64,000 bases of DNA, taken from positions 1-64,000 of the forward strand of contig CALKEQ010000003.1 of assembly GCA_938084905.1 (NCBI GenBank). The letters are read 5' to 3'. The notes beneath the pieces are model-generated. The model was not told where the DNA came from. It saw only the letters and a list, made by a program, of their open reading frames with translations, and ran no database searches. This DNA is from an uncultured bacterium. GTDB taxonomy: Bacteria; Desulfobacterota; Syntrophorhabdia; Syntrophorhabdales; JANXAF01. Both the position numbers and the translations under genes were made by a program. Within the stretch, counting starts at the first letter, position 1. Each line of letters begins with the position of its first letter. Below, piece after piece: positions 19,992-29,032 of this stretch.

Positions 19992-21365
19992 ATGAAAGTA
20001 ATGCTCATTCAACCAAAAAGTCGGGCCATAGGTTTTACCGACATGATACTTGCCGAACCACTCGGGCTTGAAGCTCTAGCCGGAAGCCTAAAAGGGCATG
20101 AGGTAAGAATTTTGGACATGAGGATAAGTGGTGAAAATTTTTCGGAGGTTTCCCGTTTTAAGCCGGACGTATGTGGAATAAGCCTTTCTTACACAATCGA
20201 TCATAAGCCTGTACTAAAGATAGCAAAAAAGGTAAAGGAGCTTTCTCCGAAAACTTTTATTGTCGTTGGTGGACATCACGCATCCCTAAATGTGATGAGT
20301 CTAGTCCATTCCTCAATTGATGCCGTTGTAATAGGAGAGGGTGAGAGAACTTTCTTTGAGCTAGTAGAAACCCTATCAGCAAAGGGAGATTTAAAAGAAG
20401 TCAGGGGCCTTGCCCTAAGAGAAAATGGCTCCTTTATCTTTACAGGGGTAAGACAATATGAACCTTCCCTTGATACTCTCCCTTTTCCTGAGAGGAAACT
20501 TTTGAAAAGGAAGTATTATCACCTCGGATTCCAAAGGCCTCTTGCCCTTGTTGAAACGTCAAGGGGCTGTTCCCACGAATGCTCATTCTGCTGCGTGTGG
20601 CAGTTCTACGGAAGAAAGGTGAGAAGTAAGTCGCCAGAGAGGGTAATTTGGGAGATTCAGAGAATTGAGGAACCTTACGTCCTTTTTGTGGACGATAACT
20701 TTCTCATTGATACTCAAAGGTCAGAAAAAATAGCCTTACTTCTAAAAGAATCTGGTGTAAAGAAGAGATATACCTTTCAGGCGAGGGGTGATACGATAGC
20801 CAAGCATCCGGATCTTTTGAAACTTTGGAAGGAGGTTGGGTTAAAGGGCGTATTCATTGGGTTTGAGAAGACAGATGATGAGGAACTTGATAGTTTAAAG
20901 AAGAGGACAAAAGTGAAGTACAATGATCTGGCACTTGAGATACTTAAGGATCTGAAAATTGATGTGTGGGCTTCCTTCATAATAGACCCATCATACGGGG
21001 AGGAGGATTTTAGAAGAGTATCCGAGTACGTATCCTCCAGGAAGATAAAGAATCCAACTTTCTCAGTCCTCACCCCTCTTCCCGGAACAAAGCTTTACGA
21101 AGAAATGAAAGAAAAGATAGTTTCTTACGACTTTGACCTTTTTGACATAGCACATGCGGTTCTTCCCACGAGGCTACCCCTTGAACAATTCTATTTAGAG
21201 TTTTGTAAGCTTTACAGACTGCCCTACTCAAGCTTAAAGTTGATTTTGGAAGGCATATGGGCTTACATGACAAAGGGTTTTAAATTATCCCAACTTATGA
21301 GAATGCTCTATTCAGCTAAGAGACTTTCAGACCCCAAGTACTACCTTAGTGCGCATAGAACTTAG
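19992..21365 (+). CDS. B12-binding radical SAM protein, HpnR-like
   Basis: A 457-residue protein with an N-terminal cobalamin-binding Rossmann domain (about 1-140; GGHHASL and GEGERTF are typical), and a radical SAM core with CSHECSFC (C-x3-C-x2-C). The C-terminal part, with LPTRLPLEQFY followed by a helical region ending LMRMLYSAKRLSDPKYYLSAH, resembles hopanoid C-3 methylase HpnR, which methylates a membrane triterpenoid. No hopanoid biosynthesis genes are visible here, so another lipid or natural product methylation is possible. The 3' end overlaps the convergent TRAP permease gene by 20 bases. Confidence 0.7.
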   Translation: MKVMLIQPKSRAIGFTDMILAEPLGLEALAGSLKGHEVRILDMRISGENFSEVSRFKPDVCGISLSYTIDHKPVLKIAKKVKELSPKTFIVVGGHHASLNVMSLVHSSIDAVVIGEGERTFFELVETLSAKGDLKEVRGLALRENGSFIFTGVRQYEPSLDTLPFPERKLLKRKYYHLGFQRPLALVETSRGCSHECSFCCVWQFYGRKVRSKSPERVIWEIQRIEEPYVLFVDDNFLIDTQRSEKIALLLKESGVKKRYTFQARGDTIAKHPDLLKLWKEVGLKGVFIGFEKTDDEELDSLKKRTKVKYNDLALEILKDLKIDVWASFIIDPSYGEEDFRRVSEYVSSRKIKNPTFSVLTPLPGTKLYEEMKEKIVSYDFDLFDIAHAVLPTRLPLEQFYLEFCKLYRLPYSSLKLILEGIWAYMTKGFKLSQLMRMLYSAKRLSDPKYYLSAHRT

Positions 21366-23184
21366 ATCTAATTTGGTTAACGAGAACTGGAGCAAAGAAT
21401 AGAACGGCAAGGATATCAGTGCTGAGACGAGGCTCTATGAGACATATGGAACTCATAAAAACTAGGATCCTTTCCCAAAATTGAAGGTTTGTGAGGAACC
21501 ATCCTATTGTTGAGCATGCAAGTAAGACAGTGCCCAGAAGGGCTGTGATTGATACCCAGATTATCTCAAAAAGTTTTCCGTACATGAGGAGGGAGGTATT
21601 AAAGACGAAAATGTAGGGGATTATGAATGCGGCCAGTCCAATCCTACAAGCTGTCCAGCCTGTCTTCATTGGGTCACTTTTTGCAATCCCCGCTCCTGCG
21701 TATGCGGCAAGAGCAACGGGAGGGGTGATGGCTGATATTATCGCAAAATAGAAAACGAAAAGATGGGCTGCAAGTTCCGGTACTCCAAGATTTTTCAGTG
21801 CGGGAACTGCAAGTATGGCGCAGATGATGTAAGCTGCAGTTGTCGGAAGCCCCATTCCGAGTATAAGGGAAGAAAGCATGGTAAGGAACAGTGTCAAGTA
21901 TACGTTTCCGTGGGAAAGGGATAGGACCATCCCGGAGAATTTTAGTCCAAGTCCAGTCAAGGTTACCACCCCAACGACTATACCAGCGGCAGCACACGCT
22001 GCAACAACACTCAAGGCATTTTTGGCACCTGCCTCTAGTGCCCTTATAAAGCCTTGAAGACCGAGCCTAGTTTCCCTTTTTACGAAGCTCAAAAGTATGG
22101 CTGATATAATTGCCCAGAAGGCTGCGTAAGAGGGAGATGTGAGCTTAATAGCGAGGAAATAGACCAGAACGAGAGCTGAAATGGCCAAATAACCCTGACT
22201 TTTCAGAGTGTGAGCAAGTTTTGGAACCTCCTCATCTGATAGACCTCTGAGACCTGTCCTTTTTGCCTCAAGATGAACAGCTGTAAAAAGACTGGCGTAG
22301 TAAAGTATCGCTGGGATCAGGGCTGCTGCGCATATCCTTAGGTAACTTATACCTGTCATTTCAGAAATTACAAATGCTGCCGCACCCATAACAGGTGGCA
22401 TAAGCTGTCCGCCACTTGAGGCTACTGCCTCAACTGCTCCGGCAAAGTGAGGTCTGTAGCCTGTTTTTTTCATAAGGGGGATTGTGTAGGTTCCGGTTCC
22501 AACCACATTAGCCACAGCGCTCCCAGAGATAGTCCCAAAAAATCCACTCGATATAACTGCCACTTTTGCCGGTCCACCAGGTGCTTTTCCGGCAATCGAA
22601 TTTGCCAGATTTATGAAGAAGTCTCCGGTTTTTGTAGCCTCAAGAAATGCACCGAATATGACAAAGAGTATCACAAATGTGGCTGATACTCCGATTGGAA
22701 TTCCGAAGATCCCCTCCAAGGTTGTGTACATGTGAGCTGCTATACGTTCAAAATCGTACCCTTTGTGAGCAATGGACGAGGGAAAATATGGACCGAAGCG
22801 TGCATAGAGGAGAAAAGCTATGGCAACCAGAACAAGTGGAAGACCGATAACCCTTCTCGTCATTTCTAAAACAAGTACGATTGTAAGGACACCGAAAAAT
22901 ACGTCCCATTTACTTGGCATCCCTGCCCTATCCACAATGGCATCCATGTTTATCATCACGTAAAGACCTGAAAGGATGCTAAGGATGGCGAGTATGACGT
23001 CGGAAATCCCAGTTTTTCCCCCTTTTCTAAATGGATAAGTTAAGAAGGCTATGGCAAGGCCCAAAGTTAGGTGGATGATCCTCTGAGACCATGGATCAAG
23101 ACTTCCAAATCCGCCAGTGTAAAGATGAAAGAGGGACATGATAATCGCAAAAAAAACCCCTAGTTTGCGAGCAAAACTTGCCAT
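21346..23184 (-). CDS. TRAP transporter fused 4TM/12TM permease
   Basis: The 612-residue, highly hydrophobic protein combines the small (DctQ-like) and large (DctM-like) membrane components, the form used with TAXI-type binding proteins. Signatures include GTISGSAVANVVGTGTYTIPLM and GLPTTAAYIICAILAVPAL, both in DctM. It imports organic acids in symport with ions, driven by the ion gradient. It follows its binding protein gene by 18 bases. Full length; the C-terminal region has a few additional helices. Confidence 0.92.
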   Translation of the reverse strand: MASFARKLGVFFAIIMSLFHLYTGGFGSLDPWSQRIIHLTLGLAIAFLTYPFRKGGKTGISDVILAILSILSGLYVMINMDAIVDRAGMPSKWDVFFGVLTIVLVLEMTRRVIGLPLVLVAIAFLLYARFGPYFPSSIAHKGYDFERIAAHMYTTLEGIFGIPIGVSATFVILFVIFGAFLEATKTGDFFINLANSIAGKAPGGPAKVAVISSGFFGTISGSAVANVVGTGTYTIPLMKKTGYRPHFAGAVEAVASSGGQLMPPVMGAAAFVISEMTGISYLRICAAALIPAILYYASLFTAVHLEAKRTGLRGLSDEEVPKLAHTLKSQGYLAISALVLVYFLAIKLTSPSYAAFWAIISAILLSFVKRETRLGLQGFIRALEAGAKNALSVVAACAAAGIVVGVVTLTGLGLKFSGMVLSLSHGNVYLTLFLTMLSSLILGMGLPTTAAYIICAILAVPALKNLGVPELAAHLFVFYFAIISAITPPVALAAYAGAGIAKSDPMKTGWTACRIGLAAFIIPYIFVFNTSLLMYGKLFEIIWVSITALLGTVLLACSTIGWFLTNLQFWERILVFMSSICLIEPRLSTDILAVLFFAPVLVNQIRSKFYAH

Positions 23185-23202
23185 AGCCCTTTTTTTGGAT
23201 AC

Positions 23203-24147
23203 TTACTTAATTACCTTTATCTCTCTGTAGTACTTTAGCGCTCCAGGATGAATGGGTATGGGGCTTTTCGTAGCAGAAACCTTAGGATCCGTGAACTCAG
23301 CTATCTTGTGTGTGTCCACAAGCATTTTCTTATTTTCAAAAATTGCCTTTGTGATCCTGTAAACTAGATCCTCCGGTAGATCCTTGTGGCAAACCACAGA
23401 GTTCCACACCGCAATGGTAGGCACATCCTCTGTTTGTCCCTTGTATGTGTTTTTCGGTATAACGGACCCTACGTAATAGGGGTATTCCTTCTCTATTTTT
23501 TCAATCTCCTCTTTTGAGAAGGGTATGAACCTTATTTCATGAGTGGTTGCAAGATCTATTATTGAGGATGTGGGTGGAGCGACTGACCATATACCAACCT
23601 CTATGGTCCCATCTCTAAGCTGGGTCGTATTCTCAGCAAAGGACAACCTGTAAACCTTTATGTCCTTATAGGTTATCCCTAGTGCGGGAAGAACCTGGCT
23701 CGTTTTTAGCTCCGTTCCACTTCCAGGTGCTCCCACAGACACCTTCTTCCCCTTCAGATCTGAGATTGTGTAGATGGGGTATTTTTTCAAAGTAACAATG
23801 TGATAGAGGTTAGGATACATCTGAAATACCGTTCTTAGTGAGTCTATTTTGCTACCTGCGAATTTCCCTTCGCCATTGTACGCCTGGTAAACAGTATCGT
23901 TCATTGAGAGGCCGAGTTCGACCTTTTTTTGTCCAACAAGACGAACGTTTTCCACAGATGCTCCTGTGACCTCAGCTGTCGCAGTTACGCCTGGGACAAA
24001 CTTTGTTATAATCTCAGCCATTGTTCCACCATAGGGGTAGTAGACTCCTCCTGTACCACCTGTAGCTATCGTTATCTTTGTTTGAGCGAGACTAGAAGAT
24101 ACGAAGAGAAAGGTGAAAGAAAAAATAAAAAGCAAAATCTTTTTCAT
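23203..24147 (-). CDS. TAXI family TRAP transporter solute-binding protein
   Basis: The 314-residue protein starts with a signal peptide (MKKILLFIFSFTFLFVSSSLAQ) and continues with ITIATGGTGGVYYPYGG, the hallmark of TAXI binding proteins. It acts in the periplasm and delivers a carboxylate or amino acid to the fused permease encoded just downstream. Substrate cannot be predicted. A GGAGGGAG ribosome binding site precedes the ATG. The neighbouring acyl-CoA ligase suggests that the imported acid is activated with CoA. Confidence 0.93.
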   Translation of the reverse strand: MKKILLFIFSFTFLFVSSSLAQTKITIATGGTGGVYYPYGGTMAEIITKFVPGVTATAEVTGASVENVRLVGQKKVELGLSMNDTVYQAYNGEGKFAGSKIDSLRTVFQMYPNLYHIVTLKKYPIYTISDLKGKKVSVGAPGSGTELKTSQVLPALGITYKDIKVYRLSFAENTTQLRDGTIEVGIWSVAPPTSSIIDLATTHEIRFIPFSKEEIEKIEKEYPYYVGSVIPKNTYKGQTEDVPTIAVWNSVVCHKDLPEDLVYRITKAIFENKKMLVDTHKIAEFTDPKVSATKSPIPIHPGALKYYREIKVIK

Positions 24148-24225
24148 AGCTCCCTCCTTTTTCGTATACGTTTATTAACTTTCTCCAAATATGTCAAGGA
24201 CTTTTAAAGCGTGGATCGGATGGAT

Positions 24226-25773
24226 CTAAGATGAGAATCTTTCTCTCAGAAACCTTTTCGCTATTTTTCCTGATCCTGTCTTTGGCAACTCATCAAGGAA
24301 GAAGACCTTCTTTGGAGCTTTGTACCTTGCAAGTCTCTTCTTACAAAAATCGATTATTTCCTCCTCACTGGCCGTCTCCTTTTCTTTTAGAACAACTGCT
24401 GCACAAACTATTTCCCCCCATGTCTCGTCAGGCAAACCGAATACAGCTGCTTCAAGGATCTTAGGATTCTCATAGAGGACCGCCTCCACTTCTGTTGAAT
24501 AGACGTTCTCACCTCCTGTTATGATCATATCCTTCTTCCTGTCAACTATGTTCACATAGCCTTCCTCATCGATTGTAGCAAGGTCACCTGTGTATAACCA
24601 GCCATTTTTCAAAACTTTTTGAGTCTCCTCTTTTAGCTTCCAGTATCCGCTCGTCACACTGTCTCCTTTTACTATTATTTCTCCAACTTCCTTTCCATTT
24701 TTTTCAACCTCTTTTCCATCTTCCCTTACGACTTTAAGATCAACGCAAAGAAATGGTCTTCCCGTCTTTGCTTTGAAATTGAACTGTTCGTTTGGGGGAA
24801 GCCTTTTTAAGTTCTCCTTAAGTATTGAGACTGTCAAATAAGGGCTAGTCTCGGTCATTCCGTACGTCTGGATGTAATCACAGCCAAAACCCTCCATTAC
24901 CATTTTTACAAGTTCAGGAGCGATCGGTGCACCCCCACTCAGCATGACTCTCAGACTGGAGTAATCAAATTTTCCAAAATCCTTGTCCTTTACCAGAAGA
25001 TTGAGCATGGTTGGAATCATGTTCGTGATAGTGACCTTTTCCCTTTGTATCGTTTCTAAGACTTCTTTAGGTTCAAACTTCTTTACCATAACATGAGTAC
25101 CGGCAACCCATGTTACAGCCCAGGTTGCCCACGCGTCAGCAAGATGGAACATAGGTGCTACATGTAGCCATACGTCCTCATCTGTCAGTTTCAGTTCGGC
25201 GATGGCTGCCAGGGCGTGAACATAGCAATTTTTGTGGGAGAGCATAACACCCTTCGGTCTTCCAGTTGTACCGCTTGTGTAATAAATCTGGGCCAGATGA
25301 TCATCGCCAGGTCCCCATTCTCGGAGAGGGGTAGGGTCTGAGCCGGAGATGGCCTCTTCATAAGATAAAAAGTCTCCATTTGGAGGATCGATCCACATAA
25401 CAGGAACCCCTTTTCCAGGGCCTTTTACCCATTCTCCAATTAATGGTTCAAAATCGTAATGACTTATAACCATTGATACTTCAGCATCCTCAAGTATGAA
25501 GGCTACCTCCTTTGGGCTCAGCCTGAAATTTATAGGAACAAGTGCGATCCCCAAAATCGCAGAGGCGAAATAGGTTTCTAAGAATCTGTGGCAATTGTAA
25601 GAGATTATAGCCAGGTTTCCCAAAGAGGTTTTCCCTTTTTTGGTTAAGAAGTTGCAAAGACGGATGACCCTTTCGTAGGTCTGCCTGTAGGTAAAGGTCG
25701 TAAAGTCGCATACAATCGATTTTTTTTCAGGATAAAGTACCGAAGCTCTTTTTAAAAGATCACCAAGATGCAT
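24226..25773 (-). CDS. AMP-binding fatty acyl-CoA ligase
   Basis: This 515-residue adenylate-forming enzyme has the P-loop YYTSGTTGRPKGVMLSH, the A5 motif YGMTE, the A7-A8 region YTGDLATIDEEGYVNIVDRKKD and the catalytic lysine in GSGKIAKR. It converts a carboxylic acid to its CoA thioester with ATP. Overall pattern, with FHLADAWATW, resembles medium- or long-chain fatty acid or aromatic acid ligases; the chain length is uncertain. It sits upstream of the TAXI-TRAP genes in the same orientation, consistent with uptake and activation of one acid. Confidence 0.9.
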   Translation of the reverse strand: MHLGDLLKRASVLYPEKKSIVCDFTTFTYRQTYERVIRLCNFLTKKGKTSLGNLAIISYNCHRFLETYFASAILGIALVPINFRLSPKEVAFILEDAEVSMVISHYDFEPLIGEWVKGPGKGVPVMWIDPPNGDFLSYEEAISGSDPTPLREWGPGDDHLAQIYYTSGTTGRPKGVMLSHKNCYVHALAAIAELKLTDEDVWLHVAPMFHLADAWATWAVTWVAGTHVMVKKFEPKEVLETIQREKVTITNMIPTMLNLLVKDKDFGKFDYSSLRVMLSGGAPIAPELVKMVMEGFGCDYIQTYGMTETSPYLTVSILKENLKRLPPNEQFNFKAKTGRPFLCVDLKVVREDGKEVEKNGKEVGEIIVKGDSVTSGYWKLKEETQKVLKNGWLYTGDLATIDEEGYVNIVDRKKDMIITGGENVYSTEVEAVLYENPKILEAAVFGLPDETWGEIVCAAVVLKEKETASEEEIIDFCKKRLARYKAPKKVFFLDELPKTGSGKIAKRFLRERFSS

Positions 25774-25835
25774 ATCTCACCTCGCATGGATCGGTAAATT
25801 TAAGTATACGGGATGTTGGAGGAATGTCAACCTTA

Positions 25836-26294
25836 TTATCCTTTCTTTCGAAAGAGTGAGGGAATCTGAATTAAGGTCGGGAAAACTTTACCTTTTTTAA
25901 CTTCCACCCTTATGACTCTATCCTCGTATTTTTCTAGGGGCAAATTTACCGACTTTACCTTCAGTGAAAAGCCTCTCGATCTGCTTGCGCGGAACTGGAT
26001 AGTTTTCCATCTTCTTTCTCCTATATTATCATCAAGTAGGTAATACTCTTTCACACCATAAGACTCCGTCAGGACATCCACGAGCTCCATATGACCGTCT
26101 TTGACCTTTAGGATCTCCTTTACCTCTTTTTCGTATATGGAGTTAATATGTCCGAGTTCTATTAAGTCTCCCTCCTGGACGAGAGCGATGTAGATTAAAT
26201 CACCTTCTTCGGATCGGACAAGAAGAAGCTCAATCTCAAAAAGAAATGTAAGGACGAAAAGAGAGAAAAAAACTATAGCTCGCCTCCTCCACAT
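25836..26294 (-). CDS. DUF1850-type small secreted or membrane-anchored protein
   Basis: A 152-residue protein with one N-terminal hydrophobic segment (about residues 6-26) and a beta-rich remainder. The segment LIELGHINSIYEKEVKEIL fits the His-Ser-type motif of DUF1850 proteins, which commonly occur next to TAXI-TRAP permeases; assignment is from pattern and context and is not certain. Function is unknown, possibly an accessory of the transporter. The ATG is six bases after a -10 box and has no ribosome binding site. Confidence 0.65.
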   Translation of the reverse strand: MWRRRAIVFFSLFVLTFLFEIELLLVRSEEGDLIYIALVQEGDLIELGHINSIYEKEVKEILKVKDGHMELVDVLTESYGVKEYYLLDDNIGERRWKTIQFRASRSRGFSLKVKSVNLPLEKYEDRVIRVEVKKGKVFPTLIQIPSLFRKKG

Positions 26295-26300
26295 AGACGT

Positions 26301-26330
26301 ATTTTACGCCAAATAGGATTTACATCCCAA
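26301..26330 (-). promoter_or_regulatory. Promoter upstream of the DUF1850-type gene
   Basis: TTGGGA (26330-26325) and TAAAAT (26306-26301) on the minus strand are 18 bases apart; the ATG at 26294 follows six bases later, implying a leaderless transcript. It probably drives the ligase-TAXI-TRAP genes as well. Confidence 0.5.
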
Positions 26331-26379
26331 CTCGTTATCTATTATTATTTTTTAGCCAAAAGCCTAAAGGGAGGATTAC

Positions 26380-26919
26380 ATGAACGTTACAGTCCTTTTT
26401 GGGAGTCCAAGAAGAAAAGGGAACACGAAAAAACTTCTCGATTATTTACTGGAAGGACTTAAAAAAAAGGGCCACGATGTGAAGGTTATTTACCTAAACG
26501 ATCTGAACATAAGACCCTGTCAGGGCTGTCTTGGGTGCCTAAAAGAGGGGGTCTGTAAAATAAAGGACGATATGAAAGATGTAAAAAAGTACATTTTGGA
26601 ATCCGACTTAATAGTTTTTGCCACACCCGTCTACTGGTTTTCGGTTTCTTCCCAGCTCAAGCTAGTAATAGACAGAATGATCTCCTTTATGGACACAAAT
26701 TACAACTCACGGATAAAAGGAAAGAAGGCAATAACCTTAATGACCAGTGGAGCAGATGAAGAAGACGTTATGGATGCGCCTTTAATCATGTTTAAAAAAA
26801 CCTTTGAACTTCTTGGAATTGATCACATAGGCCATGTAGATGCAAGAGGCTGCGATGAAAAAAGAGATGCAATTTTGAGGTCTAAAAAGGCTGTAGAGGA
26901 GCTCGTAGAGTCTTTATGA
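26380..26919 (+). CDS. Flavodoxin-like NAD(P)H-dependent oxidoreductase / iron-sulfur flavoprotein
   Basis: The 179-residue protein has the FMN-binding start VLFGSPRRKGNTKKLLDYLL and a cysteine cluster C-x2-C-x2-C-x5-C (RPCQGCLGCLKEGVCK) found in the iron-sulfur flavoprotein family of anaerobes. Such proteins carry electrons or reduce oxygen species and quinones. A strong GGGAGG ribosome binding site lies before the ATG. Its stop overlaps the next gene by four bases. Confidence 0.85.
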   Translation: MNVTVLFGSPRRKGNTKKLLDYLLEGLKKKGHDVKVIYLNDLNIRPCQGCLGCLKEGVCKIKDDMKDVKKYILESDLIVFATPVYWFSVSSQLKLVIDRMISFMDTNYNSRIKGKKAITLMTSGADEEDVMDAPLIMFKKTFELLGIDHIGHVDARGCDEKRDAILRSKKAVEELVESL

Positions 26920-27632
26920 GATTTGAAGGCCTCTTCTTTTACGCGTCAAAAAAAGTGGGAAGGGCAATCTCGGATTATGGGATGATAAAAGAAAATGACC
27001 GTATTCTTGTGGCAGTGTCAGGTGGGAAGGATAGCCTTTGCATGGTTAAAATCCTTAAAGAGAGAATAAGGTTTGTTCCAAAGAAGTACGAAATTGTTGC
27101 CTGCTTTGTAGACATGGGATTCGATTGGATAAAAAAGGACGTTTTAGTAGACTTTTTCAAGGCTGAAGGAATCGAATTCGTTTTACCTTCAGCTCCTCCC
27201 AAATGGAAAGGGGAAAAAGGAGAGTTCGACTGTTTCTGGTGCAGCTGGAACAGAAGAAAGGTCCTTTTTGATACCGCAAAGGAAATGGCCTGTACGAAGA
27301 TTGCCCTTGGCCACCATATGGACGACATCGTTGAAACCATGCTCCTTAACCTTTTTTTCAACGGAGAGATATCAACAATGAGGCCGTATCAGGAAATGTT
27401 TGGTGGTAGTTTAGCTATCATAAGACCCCTTGCTTACCTTGAAGAAAGGGAACTGGAGAAACTCTCCTCCATTTTGGGCCTTCCAGTAATTAAGTCACTC
27501 TGTCCAAGAAAAGACATCTCCAAGAGAAGGAAAATGAAGGATATTATAAGAGATCTGGAACTCATCAACCCTGACGTTAAAAAGAACATCTTTCGAAGTT
27601 TGAAAAGGGTAAAGAGAGAGTATCTTCTTTGA
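26916..27632 (+). CDS. TtcA-like PP-loop tRNA thiolation protein
   Basis: The 238-residue protein has the PP-loop motif SGGKDS (35-40) that binds ATP, LGHHMDD further on, and the C-x2-C (CFWC) pair followed by NRRK found in TtcA, which holds a [4Fe-4S] cluster and thiolates cytidine 32 of tRNA. A third conserved cysteine, in SLCPR, is present too. The related TtuA family is excluded by the lack of zinc fingers. It overlaps the flavoprotein gene, which might supply electrons, but that is inference. Confidence 0.78.
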   Translation: MRFEGLFFYASKKVGRAISDYGMIKENDRILVAVSGGKDSLCMVKILKERIRFVPKKYEIVACFVDMGFDWIKKDVLVDFFKAEGIEFVLPSAPPKWKGEKGEFDCFWCSWNRRKVLFDTAKEMACTKIALGHHMDDIVETMLLNLFFNGEISTMRPYQEMFGGSLAIIRPLAYLEERELEKLSSILGLPVIKSLCPRKDISKRRKMKDIIRDLELINPDVKKNIFRSLKRVKREYLL

Positions 27633-27635
27633 CTT

Positions 27636-28436
27636 ATGGAATTTTTGAGGAGAGTGAGGGTAGGCGATTATACGATAATTTCCAAAGGCGAAATCGTCGA
27701 TCCCCAAGATTTAATAAAAGCATTGGAGGTTTCCCCTTTCCTTAACGGATATGGAAGGGGGAGGGTGAAGTTAGTGAGGTTTGGGAATGAGGATCTTTTT
27801 GTAAGACAGTACGTGCACGGTGGTCTCCTGAGAGGAATAACAAGGGACATATACCTGTCAGAAAAAAGGGCAGTAAAAGAACTTCTAATCCTTTCGTATC
27901 TGCGGGAAAAATCCTTTCCCTGTCCTGAACCTTACTGTGTGATAGTTAAGGGGCGCTTTTTCATAAAAAAGTTATTTCTGATTACAAGGCATATTCAAGG
28001 GACACGTTCCCTTTCAGTTGCACTTCAAGAGGCAACTGGTTTAAAAAAAGCAAGGTACATATACGGTCTTGCCAAACTGCTTTCTCAAGTTTTCAAAGCT
28101 GGCCTATACCATCCGGACTTCCATTTTTCAAATGTTCTTGTTAACCGATCGGACCGTTTTTTCCTGGTTGATTTTGATAGGGCAAAGCTGAGAGAATTCC
28201 CTAGGAAAGGTGACCTTAAAGATATGGTTTTGAGGCTATACCGCTATCTTAGGGCACTTGAAAGAAAGGGCGAACTTTACCTGAATGAAAGGGAGAAGGC
28301 TCTTTTTTTGAAGGCTTTAAATCATATTTCAGGCTGTGATATAATTCCTTACATTAAAAGGGGAAAAAAAAGAGCTGAGATCACCCAGAGAATTGGGTGG
28401 TTTCTCGAATCAAAATTTTACGGAGGAAAGAGATGA
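27636..28436 (+). CDS. Lipopolysaccharide kinase, InaA/Kdo kinase family
   Basis: The 266-residue protein has a small-molecule kinase fold: an N-terminal lobe with a lysine region, YHPDFHFSNVLV as catalytic loop and FLVDFDRAKL as metal-binding motif. These patterns fit Kdo kinase (KdkA) and heptose kinases that phosphorylate lipopolysaccharide core sugars at the inner membrane. The exact sugar is uncertain. It starts three bases after the PP-loop gene and overlaps the lipoprotein gene by four. Confidence 0.78.
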   Translation: MEFLRRVRVGDYTIISKGEIVDPQDLIKALEVSPFLNGYGRGRVKLVRFGNEDLFVRQYVHGGLLRGITRDIYLSEKRAVKELLILSYLREKSFPCPEPYCVIVKGRFFIKKLFLITRHIQGTRSLSVALQEATGLKKARYIYGLAKLLSQVFKAGLYHPDFHFSNVLVNRSDRFFLVDFDRAKLREFPRKGDLKDMVLRLYRYLRALERKGELYLNEREKALFLKALNHISGCDIIPYIKRGKKRAEITQRIGWFLESKFYGGKR

Positions 28437-29032
28437 GAAAATTGATGGTCTTTTTCATCATGGCCATTCTTTTCCTTACATACTCTTGCGAGACACTGAG
28501 GAACCACGAGGGAGCCGTAACTGGCGCTGCCATAGGGGCTGGAATTGGCGCTCTAGTTGGAGCAGCTGCCGCTCCTGGTGGCAAGGGAACGGAGGGTGCT
28601 ATAATAGGGGGTTTAGCAGGTGCCTTAATTGGAGGAGCAATAGGCCACTACGCTTACGATGTAAAGAGAAGTCAGGCAGAGACGAATAAGGTTTACAATT
28701 TTTCAGGTAAAGAGGCAGTAGCTCGGATTGAGGAGGTCTCTATTTCTCCGAATCTTGTAAAGCCAGGTGAGAGATTGACGACAAAACTTACTTACGCTGT
28801 GCTTACCACCTCAAATACTCCAGTTAGGGTAAGGGAAATAAGGGAGATTTATTACATGGGCGATCTTTGGGGAAATCCAGAAGTAACTGTTGAAAGGAAC
28901 GGAGGCACCTACGTATCTACACTTCCCATTATTTTACCTAAGGATGCGAAAAAGGGAACATACAGGGTGAGATTTACCGTTCAGACAGAGAATTCAAAAG
29001 ATTCAAGGGAGGCAACTTTCACGGTTCAGTGA
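28433..29032 (+). CDS. Outer membrane lipoprotein with glycine zipper
   Basis: The 199-residue product has a lipoprotein signal with lipobox LTYSC (Cys 19), followed by a glycine zipper (GAAIGAGIGALVGAAA and a second AIIGGLAGALIGGAIG segment) that likely inserts in the membrane, and a C-terminal beta domain. ATG 28433 is chosen because it forms an ATGA overlap with the kinase stop, follows GGAGGAAAG, and gives a proper signal peptide; a GTG 12 codons earlier does not. Function unknown, envelope-associated. Its end overlaps the convergent acyltransferase gene by 14 bases. Confidence 0.82.
   Translation: MRKLMVFFIMAILFLTYSCETLRNHEGAVTGAAIGAGIGALVGAAAAPGGKGTEGAIIGGLAGALIGGAIGHYAYDVKRSQAETNKVYNFSGKEAVARIEEVSISPNLVKPGERLTTKLTYAVLTTSNTPVRVREIREIYYMGDLWGNPEVTVERNGGTYVSTLPIILPKDAKKGTYRVRFTVQTENSKDSREATFTVQ

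Noticed and set aside
28397..28432. GTG start of the glycine-zipper lipoprotein
   Set aside because: It would put 12 charged residues before the signal peptide; ATG 28433 forms an ATGA overlap and follows GGAGG.
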